Positions 1 to 7,408 of a stretch of DNA of 13,344 nucleotides are shown here, piece after piece (the stretch's first letter is position 1; every line of letters starts with the position of its first letter). The DNA comes from Clostridiales bacterium. GTDB taxonomy: Bacteria > Bacillota > Clostridia > Oscillospirales > CAG-382. Location of the stretch: assembly GCA_004553575.1 (NCBI GenBank), contig SFLA01000030.1:1-13344 (forward strand), given 5' to 3'. Made by a program: the position numbers and the translations under genes. The notes beneath the pieces were generated by a model. It worked only from the letters and a program-made list of their open reading frames with translations, made no database searches and had not been told where the DNA came from.

Positions 1-287
1 ATTTCCGCAGCCTCTGCGCTGCCGGGTGTACGCTGGCAGAGGCTCCAGCTGCCAGCGCTGTCGATGACGATGTAACGTTCCGCCGAACGGTCGTTGTCCG
101 GGTACCAGGTGCCCCGGAGCGCCGAAGCAGCCAAATGGTACGTCCGGGGCTCCTCGCGGCTGAAGATGCCGCAGTCGGAGATGGAGAGCTGGTCACTCTC
201 CAGCTCGATTTGTCTGCCGTTGATGGAACTGCCGATGGCGCCGCCCTGGTAGCAGTAGACATAGGTGGCGTCCCAGTCCGGTTCATA
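1..287 (-). pseudogene. Fragment of a GC-rich secreted/lipoprotein-like gene, runs off left end
   Basis: On the minus strand a frame stays open from 287 to the window edge (95 codons) and has no initiation codon of its own. It reads YEPDWDATYVYCYQGG, then LRGTWYPDNDRSAERYIVID, then SWSLCQRTPGS. Third positions are strongly G/C, as expected of real coding sequence and unlike the AT-rich gene upstream. It is in the same frame as the HTH gene, directly after that gene's TGA (288-290). The homology-like part seems to begin about 20 codons earlier, near 345-350, inside the HTH reading frame. The GTWYPDND...YIVID...GSW...QRTPG pattern reminds me of clostridial lipoproteins built from small beta domains; that is recall, not a search result. 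I infer a broken, recombined or misassembled gene. It cannot be excluded that a start lies in a form not visible here. Confidence 0.5.
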
Positions 288-539
288 TCACAGGGAACCA
301 ACGTCTATCGAATCTCCACCGGCATAGAGCGTACAGGAGCCATAAGCATCTACATCGAAGGGGATGTTGTGCTTTACACAAAAATCTTTAATCAATTTTA
401 ATTTACAAAGTTTCGGAACGGCTTTGCCGTTTTCCCACCTATTTACTGTTGAAAATGAAATCCCGATTTCCTTTGCAAAATCGCTCTGGCTAAGCAAAGT
501 CTTTCTCCGAATTGTTTTAATTGCATCGCTAAACTTCAA
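288..539 (-). CDS. XRE-family HTH transcriptional regulator (83 aa, TTG start)
   Basis: A small DNA-binding protein of the Cro/CI (XRE) type. Helix 2 is about residues 17-26 (SQSDFAKEIG) and the recognition helix about 28-38 (SFSTVNRWENG), with the usual ENGKAVP turn after it. I place the start at TTG 539-537, because AAAGGAGG lies 9 nt upstream; an ATG further upstream would sit above the promoter. The first ~60 residues are AT-rich and look like a complete small HTH protein ending near NIPFD. The last ~20 residues (from AYGSC) are GC-rich and look like they belong to the fragment downstream, so the C-terminus is probably not native. Its promoter overlaps inverted repeats, which suggests autoregulation. 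It probably regulates itself or a lost neighbour; no target is visible. Confidence 0.75.
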   Translation of the reverse strand: MKFSDAIKTIRRKTLLSQSDFAKEIGISFSTVNRWENGKAVPKLCKLKLIKDFCVKHNIPFDVDAYGSCTLYAGGDSIDVGSL

Positions 540-548
540 AGGGAATGT

Positions 549-556
549 CCTCCTTT
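549..556 (-). promoter_or_regulatory. Ribosome binding site fixing the TTG start of the HTH gene
   Basis: On the minus strand AAAGGAGG is a near-perfect anti-16S match, 9 nt before TTG 539-537. No ATG or GTG in this frame has comparable spacing, so this site decides the start. Confidence 0.8.
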
Positions 557-601
557 GCAATTGTATAGCTTTATTATAGCGAATACATCGCAAAATTGCA
601 A
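555..601. promoter_or_regulatory. Inverted repeats around the HTH promoter (candidate operator)
   Basis: Two nested dyads are visible. TTGCAATT (555-562) and AATTGCAA (594-601) are perfect 8-bp inverted copies flanking the promoter; the distal one contains the -35. Between them, filling most of the -35/-10 spacer, is GCGAATACATCGC (579-591), a GCGA/TCGC palindrome with a 5-nt centre. A small XRE regulator bound here would block polymerase, so autorepression is the simplest reading. Binding itself is inferred. Confidence 0.5.
573..601 (-). promoter_or_regulatory. Sigma-A-type promoter of the HTH gene
   Basis: On the minus strand the -35 is TTGCAA (601-596), the spacer is 17 nt, and the -10 is a perfect TATAAT (578-573). 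The expected start is near 566, giving a ~27-nt leader that carries the AAAGGAGG site. Confidence 0.7.
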
Positions 602-653
602 TATATTGTTGTAAAAAGTCGAAAAAACACACCGAAAATCACCAGTTGAACGC

Positions 654-710
654 AAAAAAGACCAGCCACACCAAGCTGTTGCTTGATCATGACTGGTCTT
701 TTCTGTTTTT
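654..710. terminator. Hairpin terminator between asnB and the HTH gene, possibly bidirectional
   Basis: AAAAGACCAG (656-665) pairs with CTGGTCTTTT (693-702). The 27-nt loop can form a small inner CAAG/CTTG hairpin. On the plus strand it is followed by TTTTCTGTTTTT. On the minus strand, the direction of asnB, the stem runs into six T (659-654). This would end the secA-asnB transcript about 100-150 nt after the asnB stop and insulate the HTH gene. The stem is short and the loop large, so strength is uncertain. Confidence 0.5.
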
Positions 711-801
711 GCCACTCGAAGGGTGCATTCAACTACTTATTTACAATAGTCGTTCTGGCGCACGCCCTTTTTTGCGCGGCTTTTGCCGAAAATATTCGTT
801 T

Positions 802-2685
802 TTACAGTTCCCCTGCCGCAACCCGTCTTTTGGTTTCGTCGCGGTCGGTGACATACAGGCGGTACCAGGTTATAAACGCGAGCACCGCCCATATCTGACG
901 GTACCAATCGCCCTTGCCGGCGGCATGCTTTTCGAGCAGCCCTATAATCGGTTTCTCATCTATGAATTCCTGAGCGGTATTTGACCTGAGAATATCCCGC
1001 GCCCAGTCGAACAGCTCGTCCTTAAGCCATACCCTTACCGGCACCGGATAACCCTTTTTGGGACGGATAACGGTATCGTGATTAAGAAGATCGGAAAAGG
1101 CGTCGCGAAGGATATATTTAGTCGTGCCGTGAGCTATCTTATCATTGTCGGCAAGCGCCCGGGCGGCTTTGAATACCTCGCGGTCGAGGAACGGCACACG
1201 CGCTTCAAGCGAATGCGCCATGGACAGACGGTCCCCTTTCACCAAAATATCCGAAGGCAGCCAGCAGTTAAGATCGCAGTGCTGCATCTTGCGGAGCGGC
1301 GAATATCCGGTTGCCTCGGCGAATATCGGCCCGGTAAGGTCGGTGAAATCGACCGACGGATCGAAGGTGCGGAGAAATGCCTTTTTCTGCTTTTCGGTAA
1401 AAATGAACGAGCCTCCGACAAAACGCTTTTCCAACGGAACGCATCCGCGGGTAATGAAGCCCTTTCCCTTCATACCGTCCGGCATTACCGAAGCGACCAT
1501 GAGAAGGAACTTCTTAATGAATCCGGGAAGCGCGTTCATTCTCGCGGACGGAGCGGCTGTAGCGTACTGACGGTAGCCGCCGAACAGCTCGTCACTGCCC
1601 TCTCCGGAAAGTATCACCTTGACATGCCTGGATGCCTCGCGCGAGATGAGATAGATCGCGACAACCGATGGATCGGCGACCGGCGAATCGAGATGATATA
1701 TCGTTTTTTCAAAGCATTCCTTAAAATCGTCAAGCGTGGCGCGAAGCACTATATGTTCTATATCGAGATGAGCGGATATCGCCTGCGCATCCTCAATCTC
1801 GGAAAACCCCTTTACGTCAAACCCGACGGTGAACGCCTTTATTCCCGGCTGAAGCTTTGAGGCGACCGCGGTGATTATCGCGGAATCGACGCCGGAGGAC
1901 AAAAAGCTGCCGACAGGAACGTCGGAAATCATATGGTATCTTACGGATTCCTCTATCGCCTCGCGCAGGGCGGCACGGCGGCTGTCATAGGTGCCGGATG
2001 TTTCCGAAAAAACCGGCTTCCAATAGCTGAATATCTCGTGTTTACCGCCGGAGCAAATCATGTACGATCCCTTGGGGAGTATGCTTATGTTCCCGGTAAC
2101 GGTATTGGGCTCCGGCACGAACTGGAATGAGAAATAATGCTGGAGCATCGTCTTGTCGACTCCGAATCCTTCGTAACCGCTGTCGCACATAAACGCCTTC
2201 AGCTCGCTGGCGAAAACCGTGCGCCCGCCGGAAGCACGGTAATAAAGCGGCTTTATACCGAACGGATCGCGCCCGGCCATTACCGTATCGCGGTCACGGT
2301 CGTATATAAGGAACGCAAACATACCGCGAAGCCGGGAAATAAAGCTTTCGCCGTATATCGAATACAGCCTTACCATTACCTCTATCTCGGACACCGTATC
2401 GAATACCTCTCCGCGGGCGATAAGCTCGTCGCGGAGCTCGAGATAATTATAAACCTCTCCGTTATACACGCAGGCATACCTGCCGTCGGGGGTGACATAG
2501 GGCTGCGCTCCGCCCTCGAGATCGATAATCGAAAGGCGCCGGAACCCAAAGCAGACCCTGCCGCAGTCCCAGCCGCGGTTAAGATCCGGACCGCGGTGCC
2601 TTATTACGTTGGACATTGCGGCGGTATCTGATATATCAGCGCCGGTTATTCCGTTTTCGTTGAGGATGCCGATGAATCCGCACAT
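802..2685 (-). CDS. asnB: Asparagine synthetase B, glutamine-hydrolysing (627 aa)
   Basis: Makes asparagine from aspartate, glutamine and ATP in the cytoplasm. The N-terminus is a class II glutamine amidotransferase: after Met removal the catalytic nucleophile is Cys2 (MCGFIG). Further family motifs are RHRGPD (29-34), the NGEVYN substrate loop (75-80) and GRDPFGIKPLYY (138-149). The synthetase half has the ATP-pyrophosphatase loop as SSGVDSA (263-269), a variant of SGGVDSS, then LSGEGSDELFGGY (359-371) and ARVPFLD (495-501). The length is typical of the family. The frame is open another 89 codons upstream, but that part is Arg-rich and antisense-like, and Cys2 requires the start at 2685. The first 40 nt overlap the end of the preceding membrane-protein gene. 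Its own Shine-Dalgarno is weak (GGAAG, far upstream), so translation is probably coupled to that gene. Confidence 0.96.
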   Translation of the reverse strand: MCGFIGILNENGITGADISDTAAMSNVIRHRGPDLNRGWDCGRVCFGFRRLSIIDLEGGAQPYVTPDGRYACVYNGEVYNYLELRDELIARGEVFDTVSEIEVMVRLYSIYGESFISRLRGMFAFLIYDRDRDTVMAGRDPFGIKPLYYRASGGRTVFASELKAFMCDSGYEGFGVDKTMLQHYFSFQFVPEPNTVTGNISILPKGSYMICSGGKHEIFSYWKPVFSETSGTYDSRRAALREAIEESVRYHMISDVPVGSFLSSGVDSAIITAVASKLQPGIKAFTVGFDVKGFSEIEDAQAISAHLDIEHIVLRATLDDFKECFEKTIYHLDSPVADPSVVAIYLISREASRHVKVILSGEGSDELFGGYRQYATAAPSARMNALPGFIKKFLLMVASVMPDGMKGKGFITRGCVPLEKRFVGGSFIFTEKQKKAFLRTFDPSVDFTDLTGPIFAEATGYSPLRKMQHCDLNCWLPSDILVKGDRLSMAHSLEARVPFLDREVFKAARALADNDKIAHGTTKYILRDAFSDLLNHDTVIRPKKGYPVPVRVWLKDELFDWARDILRSNTAQEFIDEKPIIGLLEKHAAGKGDWYRQIWAVLAFITWYRLYVTDRDETKRRVAAGEL

Positions 2686-3965
2686 CTGAATTTTTCGCTT
2701 TCTTCCAAATATTTTATTTGTCCGGTGACCAGACGGTAATTGCCGCATACGATAACGGCGGCGACGATAATGCAAACGGTATCGGGGAGCCACAGATAGC
2801 CCTGCCAGATCGGGAGCGCATACATAACCGTGTGTATACATGCATATACCGCGGCGACCGGCCAAAGACCGTACAGCATACGCGAGGTATCGGGCGGAGC
2901 GTAGGTGTCCGCGGCGGCGCCGAAATAGTCCGACGCGGCGACGGCGAGCCATACAAACGAAGCCGCCTCCATAAGCCCGATAATTACCGAGGCTGCAAAG
3001 CTGACGGTGCCGAGTTCACGGAACAGATCGGCATAAATATCTATCTTATTCTCGCGGTAAAAGTACGCAAGAGTCTGCACCGCAACCGCATAAAAGGCGG
3101 GAGCCGCAAGGCTGCGGAAGCAGGCTGCCCGCGCAAGCAGTGCCAACCCGGCAATTATTAATGCGGAACCGATAAACTCAGGCAATATATTTGTGCCGTT
3201 CATATCGATGGTGATATAAAAAAGCAGACCGAGTACAACAAAATATTTCGATACGTTAAGCCGCTTGCACATACGTGCCGCAGGGCGTTCGAGATATGCG
3301 GCGGAATAGGACGCGGCAACCGATTCGACAAAGGCGGAATCGCGGCGCACGGACCGCAGCATGCCTGCTGTATTTGTAAGCCACCATATTCCGAGCGCCA
3401 GCACGACAAATGCGGACAGAACATAAAAATAATTCTTTATTGCGGCAATGCTGAGATAAAGCTCGGCATTCGTGATATCCGTAAGCGCGGCAATTTCAAA
3501 CAGCGCGGAAAGCTCGGGCAGTATCGTAAGTCCTGCCTTTACCCCTATGAAGAACAAAGCGAGTGTACGCGCTCCGTCGAACGCACGAAGGGTATCGGCA
3601 TTACCGCGAAGCGAAACCGATTCGGAAAGGCCCTCGTACAGATTTCCGAAAATCATAAAAAGCAGCAGTGTTTCCGCAACCCCGAAGAAAGCGGTCGCCG
3701 CGAGAAGATCCGAAGATACGCCTCCGGTGATTATCGCGGGGGTAAGCAGCAGCTTAATACCGTTGACTGCGGCAAGATACAGCGACCGGCTGCGTGCGGT
3801 ATCGATACGGGAATCGATATACGATATCTCCGTAAGACCGGCGTAAAGCAGCAGACCTCCGATAACATCAGGCAGAATATCCACCACTCCGAATACCGGG
3901 TTGGCAAGGAAGACGAGCGCGGCGAAAACAAGGGGAGATTCAAAGCAGCGCAGCTTCTTTTTCAT
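2646..3965 (-). CDS. Polytopic membrane protein with internal duplication (439 aa), function unknown
   Basis: A hydrophobic protein with roughly ten predicted membrane segments; the N-terminus is a short basic stretch (MKKKLR) with no cleavable signal evident. A motif occurs twice, 230 residues apart: ILPDVIGGLLLYAGL at 30-44 and ILPEFIGSALIIAGL at 260-274, each preceded by a hydrophobic segment. This implies two homologous halves. A degenerate third copy may be WLPDTVCIIVAAVIV (392-406). I know this 'LPDFIG..L...GL' pattern from uncharacterised Bacillota membrane proteins, but no function is established to my knowledge. The start ATG overlaps the stop of the upstream gene (ATGA, 3962-3965) and has GGGAG 8 nt upstream, so the two are translationally coupled. 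The C-terminal ~20 residues are hydrophilic and Ser/Glu/Lys-rich. Confidence 0.85.
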   Translation of the reverse strand: MKKKLRCFESPLVFAALVFLANPVFGVVDILPDVIGGLLLYAGLTEISYIDSRIDTARSRSLYLAAVNGIKLLLTPAIITGGVSSDLLAATAFFGVAETLLLFMIFGNLYEGLSESVSLRGNADTLRAFDGARTLALFFIGVKAGLTILPELSALFEIAALTDITNAELYLSIAAIKNYFYVLSAFVVLALGIWWLTNTAGMLRSVRRDSAFVESVAASYSAAYLERPAARMCKRLNVSKYFVVLGLLFYITIDMNGTNILPEFIGSALIIAGLALLARAACFRSLAAPAFYAVAVQTLAYFYRENKIDIYADLFRELGTVSFAASVIIGLMEAASFVWLAVAASDYFGAAADTYAPPDTSRMLYGLWPVAAVYACIHTVMYALPIWQGYLWLPDTVCIIVAAVIVCGNYRLVTGQIKYLEESEKFRCADSSASSTKTE

Positions 3966-4498
3966 TTTTTCATCTCCCGTTCAATCACTTCGGCAGTCGT
4001 TATCTTTGCTCCGCAGTTGAGCAGAAGCAGTATTCCGAACGCTATGAGCAGATATCTGAAAACGGTAAGCACGCCGACCAGCAGGGTGCTTCTGATTACG
4101 GGAATAAACACCGCGGCAAGCGAAAAAACGTAATACAGCCCGAACATAAGCAGACAGCCGGTCGATTCCCGCTCGAGCGGGGCGGAGCCTCCGTCTATGG
4201 CAATGCGGCGTATTTTTTGAAAGAATATTCCGTACATCACCGCGGAAAAGACATAATTCGCGACGGTAAGACAACCTGCGATAACGGAATCGGTCCCGAC
4301 AACGCCGAGAAGCTCGAGCAGGCAGACAGCCGAATACGGAATGTTGAGCAGCGCGAGCACGCCGCATATAAGAAAGTCATCGTCGATACGGGTAAGGCGG
4401 CGGAATCCGGCAAACATCAGCGGATATCCGACCAGACCGAAACCGACTTCAACTCCCATAAGCAGAGCCAGGCCGATTGTAATCAGTCCGAATCCCAT
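3962..4498 (-). CDS. Small integral membrane protein (178 aa), function unknown
   Basis: Hydrophobic throughout, with about five membrane segments: roughly 2-33 (one or two helices), 43-66, 71-93, 115-135 and 140-162, plus a charged C-terminus (VIEREMKK). Residues 17-34 (EVGFGLVGYPLMFAGFRR) resemble the LPD-F-IG-x-x-L-x-x-x-GL motif of the 439-aa protein encoded next. The two may therefore be distant relatives or partners; this is inference. The start at 4498 is supported by AAGGGA 9 nt upstream. It lies 26 nt after secA on the same strand and overlaps the next gene by 4 nt, so all three are probably on one transcript. No catalytic motif is visible and I assign no function. Confidence 0.8.
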   Translation of the reverse strand: MGFGLITIGLALLMGVEVGFGLVGYPLMFAGFRRLTRIDDDFLICGVLALLNIPYSAVCLLELLGVVGTDSVIAGCLTVANYVFSAVMYGIFFQKIRRIAIDGGSAPLERESTGCLLMFGLYYVFSLAAVFIPVIRSTLLVGVLTVFRYLLIAFGILLLLNCGAKITTAEVIEREMKK

Positions 4499-4524
4499 TT
4501 ACACACGTCCCTTCGGGAAGATGA

Positions 4525-7269
4525 TTATCCTTTTGACTGGGCAACGGGGGAGCCGCAGCATTTTTTATACTTTTTACCGCTGCCGCAGGGGCAGGGATCG
4601 TTGGGCCCGATCTTCTTTTCGGACTTTACCAAAGGCTTGCGTACCGCCTTGTCCCCCTTCATACCGGCGGTGCCGTCGACAAGCGTCTGCTTGCGGACCA
4701 TAACGCGTCTCGGCTGGACGGAGAGCACTCCGCGCGCGGTCTCCTCGCGTATTGTTGCGACCATTTCGTCAAACATATCGCTGCCCTGTATCTTGTATTC
4801 CATTACGGGGTTGCGCTGCGCATAGGCATTGAGCCCGACGCTGGATATAAGATCGTCCATGGCGTCTATATGCTGCACCCAGTTACGGTCCACGCGGGAA
4901 AGCAGTATGCTCCGCTCGATCTCGCGGAACTTTTCGGGGGTGAAAAGCCGCTCCTGATCGGCATATTTCTTTTCGGCAAGCTCGGTGAGTATATCGGTAA
5001 GCTTATCTCGGGTAAGCGACGCGGCCTCCTCCGGCGTAAAGTGCAGATCGTTTTCGCCGGCGAGCGATCCGGTAAAGAAGCTACGGAGGCCTTCGTAATT
5101 CCATTCCGACGGATCTTCGGCGACGGTATATCTGGCAACTCCGTCGTCTATGAATGCTGCGATCATCTTTTTTATCGTATCCCGGAGATCGCGGTTCTCG
5201 AGCACCTGATTTCGCTGGCTGTAAATAATCTCGCGCTGTTTATTCATTACGTCGTCGTATTCGAGTACGTTTTTGCGGCGCTCGTAGTTCTTGCCCTCAA
5301 GACGCTTCTGAGCGCTTTCGACCGTATTTGACAGCATTTTAAGATCGATCGGCTGGTCTTCGGGAATATTCAAAGCGGATACCATGTTCTGTATGCGGTC
5401 TCCGCCGAACAAGCGCATCAGGTCGTCCTGCATTGACAGGAAAAACCTGCTCTCGCCCGGGTCTCCCTGTCTGCCGCTTCTGCCGCGGAGCTGGTTATCT
5501 ATACGCCGGCTTTCGTGGCGCTCGGTGCCGAGTATGAACAGTCCGCCCGCCTCTATGACCTTTTGCTTTTCGGCATCGGTCACGACGCGCTTTTCCGCCT
5601 CTATTTCCTTGAATCGTGCGCGTGCGGCAAGAATATCCGGATCGTCGGTGCGTCCGAATTCGGTCGATTCGAATATATGCTCCTCGGAAAATCCCTCGGA
5701 ACGCATCTGCGTTTTTGCAAGATATTCGCTGTTTCCGCCGAGCATTATATCGGTTCCGCGTCCCGCCATGTTGGTGGAAATGGTAACGGCGCCGTATTTG
5801 CCCGCCTGGGCGATTATCTCCGCTTCCTTCTCGTGATTTTTGGCGTTAAGGACGCAGTGGGCTATTCCGTTGCGCTTGAAAATATTAGAAAGTATTTCGC
5901 TTTTTTCTATAGATGGGGTACCGATAAGCACCGGCTGACCCTTTGAGTGACATTCGAGCACCTGCTTAACGATAGCGCGGTATTTTCCGTTTAGCGTGGT
6001 ATACATCACATCGTTGTGATCGATTCGTATCATGGGGCGGTTGGTCGGTATCTCCACGACGTCAAGCCCGTATATCCCGCGGAATTCCTCTTCTTCGGTC
6101 ACGGCGGTACCGGTCATTCCCGAAAGCTTTTTGTACATACGGAAATAGTTCTGGTAGGTTATTGTCGCCTGGGTCATGTTCTCTTTTTCTATGGCGACCT
6201 TCTCTTTTGCCTCCAGAGCCTGATGAAGTCCGTTTGAAAACCGTTTTCCGGGCATTATACGTCCGGTAAATGAATCTATAATAAGAACCTCGCCGTCTTT
6301 TACGATATAATCGACATCCCTCTGCATAACGCCGTGGGCACGTATCGCGTTGTTGATGTAGTGCAGTAAATCGGTATTTTCGTAATCGCCGAGATTATCT
6401 ATTCCGAAGTGCTCCTCTGCCTTGCGGATACCGTTTGCGGTGAGCACGACGTTCCGCGCTTTCTCGTCAACGATATAATCCTGCTCTACATCCTCGTCGC
6501 TCTTCTTGGAATCGTTCTCCTTTATGCGGAGACACGACAGTTTACGGACGAAGGAATCCACCTTAACGTACATATCCGAGCTTTCTCCGCTCATGCCCGA
6601 AATAATAAGCGGAGTGCGCGCCTCGTCGATAAGTATGGAATCAACCTCGTCGACGATGGCAAAGCAGTGTCCGCGCTGGACCTGGCGCTCCTTGTATACC
6701 GCCATATTGTCGCGCAGGTAATCGAACCCCATTTCGGTGTTTGTTCCGTAAGTGATGTCCGCGGCGTATGCGGCGCGGCGCTGGTCCGGGGTCATACCGT
6801 TTAATATAAGACCGACCGAAAGCCCGAGAAAGCGGAATACATTGCCGTTCCATTCGCTGTCGCGCTTGGCAAGATAGTCGTTTACGGTGACTATGTGTAC
6901 GCCCTTTCCTTCGATCGCATTGAGATATGCCGGGAGCACCGCCATAAGCGTTTTTCCCTCGCCGGTCTTCATCTCGGCTATTCTGCCCTGGTGGATAACT
7001 ATTCCGGCGAGAAGCTGCACCCGGAACGGACGCTTCCCGAGCACTCTGTCGGCAACCTCACGTACGACGGCAAACGCATCCGGCAGAATGTCGTCGAGCG
7101 TTTCGCCGCCGGCAAGGCGGGACCGGAAGTGATCGGTCTGCGAGGCAAGCTCCGGATCGCTCATTGCGGCGTACTTTTCGCCGAGTGATTCTATCTTATC
7201 GACCGTACCGTTAAGTTTTTTTATTTGTTTCTCGCTGTAAGTGGCGAACAGTGATCCGAAAAGTGCCAT
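4525..7269 (-). CDS. secA: Preprotein translocase ATPase SecA (914 aa)
   Basis: The motor of the general secretory pathway, which pushes unfolded preproteins through SecYEG by ATP hydrolysis at the inner face of the membrane. Visible in order: Walker A MKTGEGKT (100-107), the preprotein cross-linking region beginning near VNDYLAKRD (129-137), Walker B/DEAD region DEVDSILIDEARTPL (207-221), then the NBD2 motifs NMAGRGTDIMLGGN and LRGRSGRQGDPGESRFF. The C-terminus has a complete SEC-C zinc tail, PNDPCPCGSGKKYKKCCG (889-906), with ligands C893, C895, C904 and C905. Length is normal for a clostridial SecA. The start is preceded by GGAGGA 10 nt upstream and MALFGSLF is a usual N-terminus. It is first in a minus-strand gene run and divergent from trmL. 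Confidence 0.98.
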   Translation of the reverse strand: MALFGSLFATYSEKQIKKLNGTVDKIESLGEKYAAMSDPELASQTDHFRSRLAGGETLDDILPDAFAVVREVADRVLGKRPFRVQLLAGIVIHQGRIAEMKTGEGKTLMAVLPAYLNAIEGKGVHIVTVNDYLAKRDSEWNGNVFRFLGLSVGLILNGMTPDQRRAAYAADITYGTNTEMGFDYLRDNMAVYKERQVQRGHCFAIVDEVDSILIDEARTPLIISGMSGESSDMYVKVDSFVRKLSCLRIKENDSKKSDEDVEQDYIVDEKARNVVLTANGIRKAEEHFGIDNLGDYENTDLLHYINNAIRAHGVMQRDVDYIVKDGEVLIIDSFTGRIMPGKRFSNGLHQALEAKEKVAIEKENMTQATITYQNYFRMYKKLSGMTGTAVTEEEEFRGIYGLDVVEIPTNRPMIRIDHNDVMYTTLNGKYRAIVKQVLECHSKGQPVLIGTPSIEKSEILSNIFKRNGIAHCVLNAKNHEKEAEIIAQAGKYGAVTISTNMAGRGTDIMLGGNSEYLAKTQMRSEGFSEEHIFESTEFGRTDDPDILAARARFKEIEAEKRVVTDAEKQKVIEAGGLFILGTERHESRRIDNQLRGRSGRQGDPGESRFFLSMQDDLMRLFGGDRIQNMVSALNIPEDQPIDLKMLSNTVESAQKRLEGKNYERRKNVLEYDDVMNKQREIIYSQRNQVLENRDLRDTIKKMIAAFIDDGVARYTVAEDPSEWNYEGLRSFFTGSLAGENDLHFTPEEAASLTRDKLTDILTELAEKKYADQERLFTPEKFREIERSILLSRVDRNWVQHIDAMDDLISSVGLNAYAQRNPVMEYKIQGSDMFDEMVATIREETARGVLSVQPRRVMVRKQTLVDGTAGMKGDKAVRKPLVKSEKKIGPNDPCPCGSGKKYKKCCGSPVAQSKG

Positions 7270-7304
7270 CGGCAGAGATTCCTCCGTATAATCGTTATTA
7301 GTTT

Positions 7305-7310
7305 ATTATA
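7305..7310 (-). promoter_or_regulatory. Probable -10 box of secA
   Basis: A perfect TATAAT on the minus strand, 36 nt upstream of the secA ATG. At 17-nt spacing the -35 would be TGTTTT, a poor match; a TTGACG lies only 9 nt upstream, too close to serve. The -10 is convincing by position, the rest is weak. Confidence 0.45.
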
Positions 7311-7352
7311 CAACATACGCGTCAAAAAAAACAGACCTTTTTGTAAAAATAA

Positions 7353-7381
7353 TTGCATATTGACCGAAAATGATATATACT
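7353..7381 (+). promoter_or_regulatory. Promoter of the trmL-mnmE-mnmG-rsmG-NUDIX operon
   Basis: TTGCAT (7353-7358), a 17-nt spacer and TATACT (7376-7381), with expected initiation near 7388, about 20 nt before the trmL start. It lies back-to-back with the secA promoter; the two -10 boxes are about 65 nt apart. An in-frame ATG at 7370 lies above this -10, which argues against its use. Confidence 0.65.
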
Positions 7382-7408
7382 AAACGGCGTAAAGGGGTGA
7401 TTCGGAGA

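Noticed and set aside
288..290. TGA read as selenocysteine or as tryptophan (recoding)
   Set aside because: Core genes use TGG for Trp and TGA as stop (NUDIX, mnmE, mnmG). No convincing SECIS-like element was identified, and the composition break upstream points to recombination instead.
711..801. Additional terminator or gene between asnB and the 654-710 hairpin
   Set aside because: Only short GC palindromes (for example CGGC/GCCG) without a T-run, and no credible reading frame with a ribosome site.
1078..1860. Long plus-strand open frame inside asnB, and similar long frames opposite mnmE, mnmG and secA
   Set aside because: They mirror well-supported genes on the other strand, show no family motifs and have no ribosome sites; they come from GC-rich codon bias.
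2686..2952. N-terminal extension of asnB by 89 codons
   Set aside because: The extension is Arg-rich, lies antisense-like within the frame of the 439-aa gene, and would destroy the free N-terminal Cys needed by class II amidotransferases.
7319..7324. TTGACG as the -35 of secA
   Set aside because: It is only 9 nt from the TATAAT, and no acceptable -10 lies at 16-18 nt from it.
7370..7408. Earlier ATG for trmL (13 extra residues)
   Set aside because: It lies upstream of the -10 box at 7376-7381, has no Shine-Dalgarno, and the family N-terminus begins at MADINIVLHE.
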